Made by a program: the position numbers and the translations under genes. Under the pieces are notes generated by a model. The model had not been told where the DNA came from and searched no databases. It saw only the letters and a list, made by a program, of their open reading frames with translations. This document shows, piece after piece, positions 47,861 to 60,245 of a stretch of 64,000 bases of DNA (position 1 is its first letter; each line of letters opens with the position of its first letter). Origin of the DNA: Zonotrichia leucophrys gambelii (Eukaryota > Chordata > Aves > Passeriformes > Passerellidae); NCBI RefSeq assembly GCF_028769735.1, contig NC_088171.1:73363216-73427215 (forward strand). The letters are read 5' to 3'.

Positions 47861-48295
47861 TTGCTCATGGGAGTGAAGGCATTTTCATTATTCATATTAC
47901 ATATACTTTTGCTTTCTTAATAACTCTAGCTGTTACAGGTGTCTGGCATTTGGGGAAGCATTTCTTATATTCCTGAAACATTTGGCAAACTCTGTTCTTT
48001 ACGTAAAATTACCTTACCAGTTCAAAGCAATTGGATAAAAATTATAATCAAGAGTAAAAAAAAAAAAAGCTTTTAAAATTTTCATTTAATTCTTCAAGGT
48101 TGAAGTATGTAGAGTTTCCAAGGCTTCTGATCTCACTAAGATGGAAAGTAAATAATTTTCAGACAGAATTAATCTTCATAAAAAATGCTTTTCAGAAACC
48201 AGTTCTTTTATTTTAAGCTTTTAGTGTCCATACTGCCAGTTTTGTTTCTCTGGAACAGGTTTTCCATCTGCAGTTGTATTGTTCTTTTCACAGCC

Positions 48296-49372
48296 TGGTT
48301 TTTGGTAGTGTGGGGTCACAGAGGTGGCTCCTGGGAGAAGCTGCTGGAAGCTTCCACCATGTCCAGCAGAGCCAATCCCTGACGGCTCTGAAGATGGATG
48401 TGCTGCTCATCAGGGCTGGGCCAATTAGAGAGAGGTTGGTAATGCCTCTGTGATAACAGATTTAAGAAGAAAATCAAAACAAAGTGCGCAGTTTTTGTTC
48501 TACTAGTCAGAGAAGAGGAAGAGGTGAGACCATGTGAGAGAAAAAACCTGGAGACACCAAGGTCAGTGCAGAAGGAGGAGCAGGAGGTGCTTCAGGTGCC
48601 AGAGCTGAGGTTCCTCTGCAGGCTGTGGTGAGACCATGGTGAAGCAGCTGTGCCCCTGAAGCCCATGGGGATCCATGGGGGATGCAGAGATCCACCCACA
48701 GCCCGTGGGGATCCACGGGGGATGCAGAGATCCACCCACAGCCCGTGGGGATCCCTGGGGGATGCAGAGATCCACCCACAGCCCGTGGGGAGGTGTCCAT
48801 GCCAGAGTAGGAAGATGCCTGGAGGGAGCTGTGATCCAGCGGGACACCCAGTGGAGAGAGGAGCCCTGCTTCCAGGCTGGAGCAGCCTGGCCTTGGAGGA
48901 CTGCATCCTGTGGATTAAGAGAGACCCATGTCACAGCAGCTCTGGGAGGGCTGTTTGCCCATGGGAGGGCTCATGCCAGGGAAGTTCAAGCAGAACTCTC
49001 TCTCATGGGAGGGACCCCACAGTCTCACAGGGAGAGGACTCCTCTCCCAGAGCAGTGGAAGAAAACCCTGGGTGATGAACTGACCAAACCCACATGCCCT
49101 GCGCTGCCAGAGGGAAGGAGAAAGGGGCTGGGGGAAAAAAGGAGTTTTAAGGGCTAATTTTACTTCTCATTATTCTCCTCTGATTCTGTTATCAATAAAA
49201 TCACTTTGCAGCTTTGAGCCTGTTCTGCCCTTGGAGTGTTTTCTCCCAGTCCTTAACTCAACTCATGAACCCTTCGTTTTTTTGGGGTTTTTCTCTCTTC
49301 TACTCAGCTGTGGTAGGAGAGGGTGAGCAAGAGACTCTTGTGAGTCTTGGGTCAGTGTCAAATCATTACAGC
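48296..49372 (+). mobile_element. ERV LTR, sense, long, with internal 40-bp tandem repeats
   Basis: The block begins in GC-richer sequence ('gtgtggggtcacagaggtgg') and shows 'gggctgggccaattagaga' (CCAAT context) and a TTTAAG box at about 48459. It passes through the 48661-48790 tandem repeats and ends with AATAAA at 49194-49199. After that comes a U5-like part ('gagcctgttctgcccttgg', 'ctcccagtccttaactcaac') to about 49372. This order is that of a passerine ERV LTR. Frames of 97-160 codons on both strands across the repeats are not genes. Ends are approximate. Confidence 0.68.
48661..48790. repeat. 40-bp tandem repeat, three copies plus a partial
   Basis: Units start at 48671, 48711 and 48751 with ATCCATGGGG, ATCCACGGGG and ATCCCTGGGG, and all share GATGCAGAGATCCACCCACA and GCCCGTGGGG. 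A 10-bp partial unit precedes them. The unit length is not a multiple of three, so the repeats are not built to keep a reading frame. Confidence 0.95.
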
Positions 49373-49474
49373 AGTGAAAAGTCTGCCAATTATAAAATGC
49401 CTAGATGGGTCAGGGCTTGTAGGGGTTTTGGTTTCTTTGGGGGATGAATTTTATTTCCAGGGGGATAAGGAGAG

Positions 49475-49725
49475 AGGTGTTGAATTTTTTTTGTGTTTGT
49501 TTTTTTGGGGTGGTTTTTTTGCGTGTGTTTGGGTTTTTTTCTTTATTTGTTTTCATGGAGTTTTTATTTGGGTTTTTTTTTTTTTTTTGAGTTTTGGTTT
49601 TTGGGTTGGGTTTTGGGAGTTATTTTCAGTGGGTTTGTCTGTTTGTTTGGGGGGTTTTGTTTGGTTTTTTAGTTGATTGGGTGGTGAGTTTTTTGGTGTT
49701 GTTTGTTTTGGGTTTCTTGCCTCTG
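49475..49725 (+). repeat. G/T-rich low-complexity tract
   Basis: For about 250 bp the plus strand is almost all T and G (TTTTTTGGGGTGG, GTTTGTTTGGGGGG-type words) with very little A or C. It starts about 100 bp after the LTR U5. Open frames on both strands here (W/F/G on plus, P/K/Q/N on minus) are artefacts of composition. Confidence 0.95.
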
Positions 49726-51699
49726 AAATGAAAAATGTAAATATTCTTTTTGGCATATAGTTTCATTTCAAAATCCTCCCAGCAGACCTTTCACCAGGTA
49801 AAAGCAAAATTATTATAGCTATAAACTATTAGAGATACCATAGGGAGATATGAATTTACTTCTAACAAAGATTTTACTCTTATGGGGCATAACACTATTT
49901 TAAAGAAAATGAAATCTATCATCTTTTTATTATGTGGCTGAAGTGCATTAATAGCCACTGTAAACATTTACAGCTGATAACTAAATGAAGTCAGGAAGAT
50001 CCAGACTCACAGGCAGAAGTGTGCAGAGAGAAGAAATATTTCAGAGCAACCAGGAGCAAAGGCTGACTTATTTTCTGCCCAGAATAAAAGACTATCAAAG
50101 TGAAAAAAAATTATATAAATGAAAAACACAATCAAATAAGAACAGAAATGAACAGGTTCAATTATTTTGCTCGTTCTCAAACTCAAGCAGGTAATTATTT
50201 TGATTTTTCATTTATGAAAGGCTATTTGCTAAACTGTGAATGCATTTATGTGCTGGATTTACTTCTCTGTCTGTTTGAAGGACTCATGCATTGTCTCTAT
50301 TTACACATTTAGTGAACATTCATGTCTATGTGCAACTGGTGGTGATAGGTACATGTCTGATGTAGCTTCACAGCTGCCTTCATCTATTTGCTTCATTAAA
50401 AAAAGGAAAAAAAATTCTCTATTAATGCTTTTATTCTGAACTTCTAAGCACTGCCTATGGCCAGACACATGTTGAGACACTGGGATATGTTTAAGTGGGG
50501 CCATTATGAATAATGTTCATTTATAATTTCTTATTCAAAATTTTCATCATAATCACCATTGCTTTTGATGGCCAGAAATGATGGTGATTGAGCTAAATCA
50601 CAGGTCACTTCTGAAACTGAATTTCAAGCACCTGTGAAAAAACAGATAGAAAAATGTTTTAAAGGATCTATCTTCTCTTAGGCAGACTGGTTGTTTGGCA
50701 AGTGCAGGTACATGCTTTTGTTGTGACGTGCCACACTGCACTATGCTTAATTGCTTCTTAAGGAGCCTTGTCATAGTAAATCTTCTCAATATAAAATGCA
50801 ATGCAATGTAGCATGTCTAGACACAGAAATGAAGAACACAAAACCAAAATATGCTGCAACTTTGACATGATTAAGGACAACACTGATAGCAGCAGATTAT
50901 GTGAAATAGAATTAAATATACTATTTATGAAAGATGCTGTTCTTCAAGAAGTTTCATGGATGCAATACATCAGTATATGAGTTTTTTGTTTCAGGGAATT
51001 TTGGTACATACAATATTGGAATTGGAATCAGGAAATCTGGCTTCCTGCCATGCCTTCCACAGCATTGTTGGGTAACAGTAGCAATATTTAAGGAGTGTAT
51101 TCACTCTGTTCACTCTTAAGTTTTAACTATAGTTATTGAAGAATATCCTCCAGCAGCTTCACTTTAACATCTGCACAGAAAAGCTTTAACAAATATATGA
51201 TTTCTGTATTTGTTACACTCCTGATTCCTGCAGACCCAAAGAGTTGAAATGGAGTTCAATATTTTCCTCAATTACCTTGAACTTCTAATTTTTCAAGGCT
51301 CCAACAGAACAGGATCAATGTCATAGCAACATGTATCAGACTTTGATGTAAGTTAAACAAACCAAAGACACATTGCTTGGAAGAAAAGAGAACAAGAAGA
51401 GTATAGATATGTTTGATGTGGGAAGTGTGAGAGTAGAGCACATTCTGGTTCTTTCTCCGTAGGAAACAGGGTGGAGGTAGTACAGAGAACTACTCTGGAA
51501 GCATCCTGCAGTGACTGCAGACAGTTCCCAAACCAAAGTGAGTGCAGGGACACGTCCTCCTCTACTTTACATAGTTGTCAGTGGGGACAAATAAGTCAGA
51601 ACTCCATTCAGGCTGCTGTTTGTAACCAGGTAGCCTGGACAGATATGTTACTATCAGTTTCTCTGGGTCTGGATTGAAGGCACTTGAGAGAGTAGTTCA
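49726..51699. other. No gene recognised
   Basis: Mixed AT-rich sequence without recognised repeats or exons. Frames of 60-70 codons at 50100-50801 and 51336-51677 lack splice or start context, and several overlap on opposite strands. Confidence 0.55.
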
Positions 51700-52445
51700 T
51701 GTTCGGACTCAGGTGTTTATTATTTCTTATCAGTAAAACAGTCTCACTACTGTGAGTTCAGCAGCTTTTTGTAAGCAAGGCACAAAATGGCTAACAACTG
51801 TGTCAGTGGTCACAAGGGTTTTGAGGACTTGAAGAGAGAGGCAAGAATGTTGACCTCATGTTCAGAAGGCTTGATTTATTATTTCATTATATATATTACA
51901 TTATAACTATACTAAAAGAAATAGAAGGAAAAGTTCTCAGAAAGCTAGCTAAGCTAGGAATAGAAAAGAATTAATAACAAAGATCTGTGTCCCGGCAGAG
52001 AGTGAGACCCAGCTCTGCCGTGAGTGGTCAGTAAATCCAAACATCCACAGGAGACCAATCACGGATCCACCTGTTACATTCCACAGCAGCAGATAACCAT
52101 TGTTTACATTTTGTTGCTGAGGCCACAGTTTCTCAAAAGGGAGAAAAATCCCAAGAAAGGATTTATCACAAAAGATGTCTGTGACAAACAATCTCTTGTT
52201 ACAAGGTCTTTTAAGACTAAACTATCCAATTAAGAAAGGGCACCTAGGTTATTTTCCCTTTTAACCCAATAACTGATCCCTGGAAATATGCAATGTAGAC
52301 TTTTCTGTCCAATTACAAAATGCCACCCAAACCCATTTAGAAGAAGGAAGAAGAAGCATGAAGAAGAAACTTATGACAACACCCTGTGCCCTCCTTGCTT
52401 CTATCCACAACATACTAAAAATCCCAAAACCTAAATTTCTCACCA
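51700..52445 (-). mobile_element. ERV LTR and adjoining sequence, antisense
   Basis: The plus strand reads 'tgttcggactcaggtgttta', 'gttcagaaggcttgatttat', 'gtgtcccggcagagagtgag', 'gagaccaatcacggatcc' and 'cattgtttacattttgttg', a common passerine ERV LTR in reverse. Minus-strand AATAAA signals are at plus 51716-51721 and 51875-51880, with inverted CCAAT context near 52056. A likely LTR start (TG...) lies at 52381 on the minus strand. Sequence to about 52445 also looks element-derived. The flanking bases give no clear target duplication. Confidence 0.75.
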
Positions 52446-52830
52446 AGTGATCACCAACGCTACTTCCTATAGTCTATTTCAGACTTTTGTGGATTCTAGT
52501 CTCTCTTGAAGTCTAGGAAATTTTCTCCATGAATGAGGGTCAAAGCCAGTATTCCCCAGGGGGTCAGAGCACCCCAGAGCAGACACAGAAATATTCTCAG
52601 TGCCCTGGGTTTCCACAGTTACTCCCCTGTGGGGTAACTGTGGAAACTCCCAGGAACAGCCCCTGAGCATCGCTCCTGGTGGTGTCAGTGTGGTGACTTC
52701 CCACAGCTACTGCAGAGCTGCTTCGCCTCTGCCACAAGCTGGGAGAGAGATCCTCCCACTCCTGCATCTGCTCCCAGGGCACATGGCAGGCTCTGTGCTT
52801 CCAGGCTGAATCCATCAGAACAAGGGGTCT
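52446..52830. other. GC-richer segment with a strong hairpin
   Basis: It adjoins the antisense LTR on its upstream side and could be internal retroviral sequence or unrelated DNA. Frames on both strands (52597-52815 minus, 52600-52809 plus) mirror each other because of the inverted repeat. The hairpin is at 52611-52645. Confidence 0.4.
52611..52645. repeat. Perfect 12-bp inverted repeat with 11-nt loop
   Basis: TTCCACAGTTAC at 52611-52622 is the exact reverse complement of GTAACTGTGGAA at 52634-52645. The loop is TCCCCTGTGGG. There is no T-run typical of a simple terminator after it. Confidence 0.95.
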
Positions 52831-55800
52831 TGAGGCAAAAGAGAAAAGTGAAAATAATGCCAGCTCATCCTGCTGCTCTGCCTGCTTGGATACAGAAATC
52901 TATCTCACACACAGTCTTCTCTGAATCCCTGTGGCAAAGCATATTGGATTGCTATGCTGCACAGGAAACAGGACAAGGGGAAAGGTGTGGTCCTACCACA
53001 AATGTTTATGTGGCCCAAATTTTGAAGTTAATTTTTAAAATTAAAAACATGGATGAAAATAAACCCAAATAAATTAAAACTAAAAAAATAGGTACACACA
53101 CATTCTCCTCCCTAGAAAAATAAAAGTTTTGCCAGATGACAACCGACAATATCTTGTATCTTGTCAAACCTATCAGATTAGCCAGGCAGATATGCTTCCC
53201 TTAGGCCTTATTGATTTCCTACTCAGCTCCTATTCATATAGAAAGATTTAAAGATGGGAGAGGATATTTTGAGGAAAGTTAAGCAGCTTAAAATTAATTC
53301 CCAGGTATATTATGTTCAGGTATATACTGGCCCTAAATGATACAATTGATTTAAGTAAAGTAATTGATATTACCACAAATAACTGCTCCCAGAATATCTC
53401 ATCAACAATAGGCAGACAATAAACTGAATTTATGTTTTGAATAGAAATTAGTTTCACTGTGAAAACAATAACACCTGTACAGCAAAATGTACTGTTCTTG
53501 ACATGTTTGAAAAACACTTCACAATGAGCATGGAGCGGAGAGGAAAAGAGGGAGGGTATGATTATCAAAACTAAAACAGGAGTCAGTCCTTGACTTCTGT
53601 GAGAAACCATAATGCCACTCTTAATAAAGATACATCCTTATTTTTCAGGCCATTAGCTACCACCATTCATTACAGAGTTTTGTGCCATTACTGCATGCAT
53701 GTCATGTGTGAAGCAACTCATTAACCTGAACTGGATTAAGCAAACCCTGTATTATTATTTTTCAGCATGGAATATTGCACTGTTTACCTGTTAACTACAG
53801 GAAGCTACATTGCAAATGGTATTCTGACCATTTTTGCATTATTTGTGGTACACCTGCTGCATTTGTTAATGCTAGTCACAAATGACCACCTGCTTTTTTC
53901 TGAGCATGAATTAAGAGTTTTCCTTATACAAAGGAAATTATATAAATGTTGATTCTGTGAAATAAACAGAAGACATCTTATAGAAAATTAGAAAAAACTC
54001 AAAGAGAAAACATTTGGAAATATTTTCATAGCTCATGTTCAGCTAAGTCCCTTATTCAGGCATGAAATTTAACTATATTGGTTATGCATCAAGTAATTGC
54101 TCTTTCATGTCACATAATCTGACTTGACTACCTGTAGCTTTTTCTTGACCACTAGAAAATTTAGTTCTTCTCTTGCACCTTGCTTAAGAGATTCCTACCT
54201 CAAATACATGGGCTGAGCCTTGCACAATATCTTTTTTGAAGTACAGAATTTCAGTTTAGTTTAAATTTTATCATTTAGAGAAGGTCTAAGCCATTCTTGA
54301 TAGAGGCAGAGATCAGAAAGTGTATTTGCTTTCTCAGATTTAAAATATTGTCTTTTAAATTCCATAATTCTAGAGACAAGAGTTAAAATTATGAAGGCAT
54401 ATGTCAGTAAAGACTACCAAGGATTATTTCTTTCAGATACCTGTTTATCAAATGAAGCAAAAGTCCATATTTCTGAGGTAAAAATTTCTGTATTTTAATG
54501 CAAACAGTTTTTGCAAAAAAATCTCCATCAGTTTACAATTTTCTTCTACATTAAAGGATAAATATTATTAGCTTATTTCTCTTAATATATCCTGAAGGAA
54601 AATATTCAATTAGTTTGTCCAGCTGGATTTGAACAATTTTACCACACCCCATTAAGCTTTCTGTCTGCTTCAGACATGGTGCACAAGGGATACATTATGA
54701 TTTCATGTTCACAAAAAAACGTTTAAACATAATTCCTCCCAAACCAGATCATAATAACTAAACATAGATGCTGCTTTAACATTAAACATGTACAAAAAAG
54801 AACTCAATTAGATGATGTGCAGGGTTGTTTTTTTTTTTCCTTTTTTTTTTTTTCTTTCAGATCTCTTAATCTTCTGTCCAAATAGTTGAAGGGGAAAGGA
54901 TGGGCAATATAGCAATTATTTATGCCTTCTACCAGGTAGACACATTCTGTTACTCAACACTCCTGAATTGCCATGGGGTGTTTCATTACAGTGTTTTCAG
55001 TAAGCATTTAAACCAAATTTTATTTACATCAGCTCAGATTGTTAATAATCTTTGTACTATAGTAGGAAAGTTTCCATGGATGTAGAACAGAAATCTGCCA
55101 TAACTAATACTTGCAGTTTCAAAAATACCAAGGGGTAAGCATCTGTGTGATTAAAAAACCCAAACCAACAAAAACAGCCAAATGGAAAAATGAAACATTG
55201 CTCTACACAGAAAGTAAAGGCAGAAAATGGTTCATTTACTCTCTTTCCATTTGCACAACAGTAATAAAAATGCCAAACAGACTGATTTTCAGGTAAACTG
55301 TACACTGCAGTAAAGTCAAGATTACAAGAGAAGATTTATTGATACAGCATATATTTCTTGCAATACTGCATTTTTAACTCTCGTTCAAGGATAGGCCTAT
55401 GTCTTTGTTCAGCTTAGTTTTAACTGGATGCTGTGATTTCATTTTTAATATTTATGAAATGATCTGCCTTTCTCTGAGAGAGAAGCATAGAATTTGCATG
55501 TCACAATTTCATGTATTAAACATTATTTCCAGAGTTGTTAAGACTGTATTGTTAGAAAAAATCCACACTGCTGAAGAGATTAAAAATACCTGTTCCAGTG
55601 AATTGGTGACCTGATGCCTTGCTTCATTTATGTATTCTAAAGCTTTTAGAGATCACTTACATATTCTAAGGCTGTTACAGATTCAAGTCCTCTTGAAGAC
55701 AGAACATAGCAAAAAATGTCACTGTTTGTTGTTGTTGTATTCCTAGAGAGGTCTCAACTTTGTCTCATCTTAACTAAAATTTGATTGGCAAATCTAAAAT

Positions 55801-58800
55801 GAAACCCTTTCTTCTTAAGCGTGCCACAAAGTGAGTCTTTTCCCTCAAAGCGAAATTAAAAGAAAAAAATAGGCAACACGTCTAACACAAACCCTTCTGA
55901 AATCCAGAAATCTCCTATAATACAACAAAAATTGAAGCACGTAAGAATTATTTGGCCAAAGACAGAGGGCAAAAGAGATGTAGTAGCTCCTAAAAGCAGC
56001 CCTCTATTGAACAAGCCTAGGAAGACCATGCCTCTATGCTCTGAGGCACTGTGTTTTAACACAACATCTTTCAGGCCTTGTGAGGCTTGCATCCTTGAGA
56101 TGTTCAGAACTTGCTGCATCACATCTGCCATATATCAGCTTTTTTGAAGCGTGATGTGACAGACTCTTCCATGAAAAATTATATTTTTTAGAAAATTTTA
56201 ATGCATATCACTCTGCTTAAGCCCAGACTGTGTCATTATTCACTTTGAAGAGTACCTGATTTCAACAGTCCAATTGAAATAAACAAAATCACATAGCTAT
56301 TTTCAGAAACTAGACTGCAGAAAACTTCTAACTGTTATTATTGAGGAAGTGGAATAAATATTTTTAGATGGAAGCCCTTCATTATGTTTGCGCATTTGTT
56401 CTTTCACACTGTCCTTCATTCTAGCAACTGCTCATAGTGTTATAAAACAACATCTTATTCAAGGAATTCCCTCTGGAAGGAGACAGGCAGATACTTCTGC
56501 CAGAACTGATGGTACACCAGTGACCACCCTGTTGAAGAGAAACAGCTAACAGGACCAACTTTTTAACTCATTTCTAAGAATGGAAAGCCACAGTCCTGAA
56601 CATCTGCAGAAATAGGGGAAGTGCCAGATTTTTGCTGAAACAAGACCTAATGTTAATAAATATGCTGATGAGTATATTCATATGAACACACACATCCTTC
56701 AGCCAGTATGTATTATGACATTAACATGTTTTACGCAATACTATGAATCAAGTGAATTATGATACTGAACTGAGCGATGGCCTATCCATGGAAATTGGCA
56801 TAAAAATGCCTAATCAAGACTCTAGTTCTGAAAATGTATTACATTTTGATTATTGATTAATCTGCTCCTTTATGATGCTACTTTTTCTTTAGGTTAATCA
56901 AATAACAAATTATCTAACAAAGGAAATTTTAAGTTTTTAAATAGCTCTTTGTTTATCTCTGAGTAATAACAGCATAGAAATCCTCAGATATATAAAGTTG
57001 ACAGTTTCCCTAGAGATAAATCTTTAAACTATGTAATTTTCTATGTTCATGGACCCTGACATCAGCATACATTTGTGTTTTCAAGCTGTCCTCTTACTGG
57101 AGGTGGAGAGAGAATTGAATTACACAAAGCAGAGTGTCTTAATGTAGTAAGGTTATATAGTCAAGGAGAGAAATTATGATTTGTTATAAAAAATACACTA
57201 TGCTCAAGTCAAATGGAGTTATTTAATGTACAGCTTTAGAAAAATGGATGCTATCCCATCATGGCTCTCAGGCATATTGAGTATCTCCAAAGAAAATGTT
57301 ATGTGTAAGTTTTAATTAATTTCTATTTTCAAATCCTCAGAGACACCAGAGAAAGAAGTGTGACACACGAAGTTCACACAACTTCCAAGGACATTTGAGG
57401 GAATACAGTTATTATGGTGATGAAAACACATTTTATAATTTACTTTGACATTCTCAATGAGTTCATGTTTAAAAATTATTTTATGGGCTTTTTCATTGGA
57501 ATAAATTAATAAAGATTTGAAGGTGTTCTGGTTTTTTTTTTGTTTTGTTTTGCTTTGGAATTTTTAGATTTTTTGTTTGGAATTCTTTGGTTTTGTTTGT
57601 TTGTTTGTTATTTTTAAATTTCTAATCTCCATTCCGTACAATTTGAGTACAGTATCTCAAGCTTTACCTCATTGTGTACCAGCAATATCTAGAGTTTTGG
57701 AAATACTTAATCTCTTTTTTTTTTCTTTTTTTTTTCTTTTTTTTTTTCCTTTTTTTTTTTAAGCGAGAACACTAGGCCAAAATGTCTGATCTCTAAGGCT
57801 ACATTTACTGGAACTCAAAATAATACATTAGAGTAGAGAAGCTGTTTAGGTAAGGAAACCCCAGATAAACTCTGTGAGCAGAACAGAACAAGTTAAAATA
57901 AATTTTAGTACTGGGAACTGTATCCTTGCAGGGTAAACGTTTCCTTGAAACTTGATTTCAGTCCAGTAAAAGATAGAGGTTCCATTGATCCCTAAAACTT
58001 CACAGCTCCCTCCCATTAAAGATAGTATAATTTTGGTTTCTAAAATAGAAAATGCTCATATGCTCGCTGACTTTTCTTATTGCATATTCTATTCTCTGAA
58101 AAGAAGAAAATAGTTTCGATGAAGGGCAAGAATAGCTTCATACCAGAAGTTAATCCAGTGGCAATCTAAAATACATTAAAACTCTGCTCAGTTTTTCCTT
58201 CTCTCTCCTTCCATCCTAACTCTTAATAAGCCTCTTCTTCCTCTGAAGGCTACATAGATCTGCTACTTTAGAAGTTGTTTTCAGGAATTCTGAAGTTCCA
58301 GTGCTAGAAATGTCTTTGCTGAATTATGGCAAAGGTGCACTGGACCTTTGAGGGTGAAGACCTAAGTAGGTTGGTCCCATTCCCTTGCACACAATTCAAT
58401 AAATAGAAAAGAAAAATAATTGGAATGTTTTATGTGTTCACATTGAAACAGAGAGTTTTAAAAACAATAGCATCATGCACATAACATAAATTTCAGTATG
58501 CTTATTTCCTTGCACTCAGTGAAACAGACATGATGCTGAAATCACACTGAGAGGATCAGCCCTGTTTGTTTATATGAAACACTTTAGTAGAGATCCTGAC
58601 GCCCCTTGGCATTTTTCACAGAGGCCTGTTGTTTAACATAATGACATACCTAATGTTTTCTCTACTCTCCAGATTTTCCCCTTAAAGTAGAGCTCATTAT
58701 TAGCTAAAATGAATGCAAGTACCAATTTTATGGTATCATTCAAAACCTTGATATTTAAATGCAGGAAAACACAGCCCTGACCATCAAATATATGAATATA

Positions 58801-59885
58801 TTCTGTTGTTGTTGCTGTTGTTGGTGCTGTTGTGGTGGTTTTTTTGGTGGGTTTTTTTTTTTTAGAAAAGATTGTCAAGAGTAAAAGTTTGCAGATTTTG
58901 GACCACAAACTCTCCAAATACCTAAGATCAAGTAAGTTACAAAATATTTTACACATCAAGTAGCAACTCGCTTCTTTCAGCTTTGCTAGAATTGATGTTT
59001 CTAATAAAGAAATTTTTAGCATAGCTGTAACAAATCCTCTTTCATCCAGCTCTGCTCATTGTTCTGAAAAAGTATATTTTCCCCAAAACCAGTGGAGCAA
59101 TGTATTATTTTTTATGCATTGAAAAGTGACATTGTGTACTATCACCAAAGTACTAAACTTCTATAGTATCAGTTATATTTCTATGTCAGCCATGAGCCAT
59201 CTAAATGTGCTGAGATTACGATAATGTCTGTTACATAGCAACTGAGAATTGTTCTATGAATATCTCTAAAATTATCTGTATTCATCATAAATTTGCAGTG
59301 ACAAAAAAACAAAATCTGTTTTTCAGGTGCAATTTTATCATGCAGGTACTGCGAAATGCTGACCTGTGGTAGTTGTAAAAAAAAAAAAATGAAACAAACA
59401 ATGCTCTTTTAAATGATTAACTCTGCTACTGAATAAAATTTTCAGTCTGTATGACTTGTGCAATTGACTGATGTGCCTTAATCTGATTCCATAAAAGATA
59501 ATTATTTTGAGGAAAAAGTGAGAGTGAAAACTAAGAAGGAATATCACTAATTTAGATAACAACCTGTGAAATGAAGAGCACACTCAACCTCCTTGGTAAG
59601 AATTGAAAATTCTAGGTACTGTCCAAGGATACTGAATATCCAGCAGAATTTTGCCCAAGGAAAGAAACAAGAACATGCCTCTTCTTGACAGTGAAATAAA
59701 TTTAAGAATATGACTACTCTGAAAAGTAACTCAGAAATGTCATTGTCTGTTCAATCAATTATTATCTTATCCTCAAACTATATCTTAAATATGACAAATT
59801 TCTAGGTTTTTTAAATTGTTGAAAAATTAACTGTTGGTGTCTTGTTTCTGTATCACAGAATGAATATATTCAGTCCAAAAAGCAT
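52831..59885. other. No gene recognised; several low-complexity tracts
   Basis: Mostly AT-rich unique sequence. T-rich tracts lie at 57530-57612 (TTTTG and TTTG words) and 57711-57761 (T with interspersed C). A GTT/G-T tract lies at 58803-58862 and gives a Thr-rich minus-strand frame (58633-59022) that is an artefact. Acceptor-like sites at 53649 and 53765 open short frames (for example 53767-53952) without good donors. Confidence 0.5.
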
Positions 59886-60245
59886 ATTTAGAATTACAGA
59901 ATCACAGAGTAGCTCAGAACCTTGAAAGATTGCCTTGTGCAACTTTTTGTGGGACAGAGATTCTAGACAAAATTATCTAGCCCCCTGTCTAACTGCACCT
60001 TAAAAACTTCCAGTGAGGGCAACTTTATCACATTCCTGGACATGTTGTTCCTGTGAATAACTGTAAAAATATCTTTCTTCTGTCGAGATAAAACTTCTCC
60101 TTGTGCAATTTGTACCTGTTGCTCCTTGCTTTCTCCATGTGGCTCCTTGTGAAGAAAGAGCCTCTGACCTTTCTGTATTCACCTTTAAAGTAGTGAGCTT
60201 TGATGAGGTTCCCTCCAGACATCCCCTCTCCAGGGAGAACAGAGC
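59886..60245 (-). mobile_element. CR1 LINE fragment with 3' tail, antisense
   Basis: The left edge 'attacagaatcacagag' is the reverse complement of a CR1 tail variant. It is followed by 'cttccagtgagggcaac', 'cacattcctggacatgttg' and 'gatgaggttccctccaga', the expected CR1 order read backwards. Minus-strand frames at 60000-60260 are its broken ORF2 end. Confidence 0.75.

Noticed and set aside
48661..48790. CRISPR-like array
   Set aside because: Units are directly adjacent with no unique spacers, and the sequence is vertebrate.
48507..49157. Frames of 97-160 codons on both strands
   Set aside because: They lie over the 40-bp tandem repeats and U3/R part of an LTR; repeat peptides, not a gene.
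49347..49756. Frames of 67-109 codons over the G/T tract
   Set aside because: Composition artefacts (Phe/Trp/Gly or Pro/Lys/Gln only).
58633..59022. 129-codon minus-strand frame with a Thr run
   Set aside because: The Thr run comes from the GTT tract; the rest is typical AT-rich noise.
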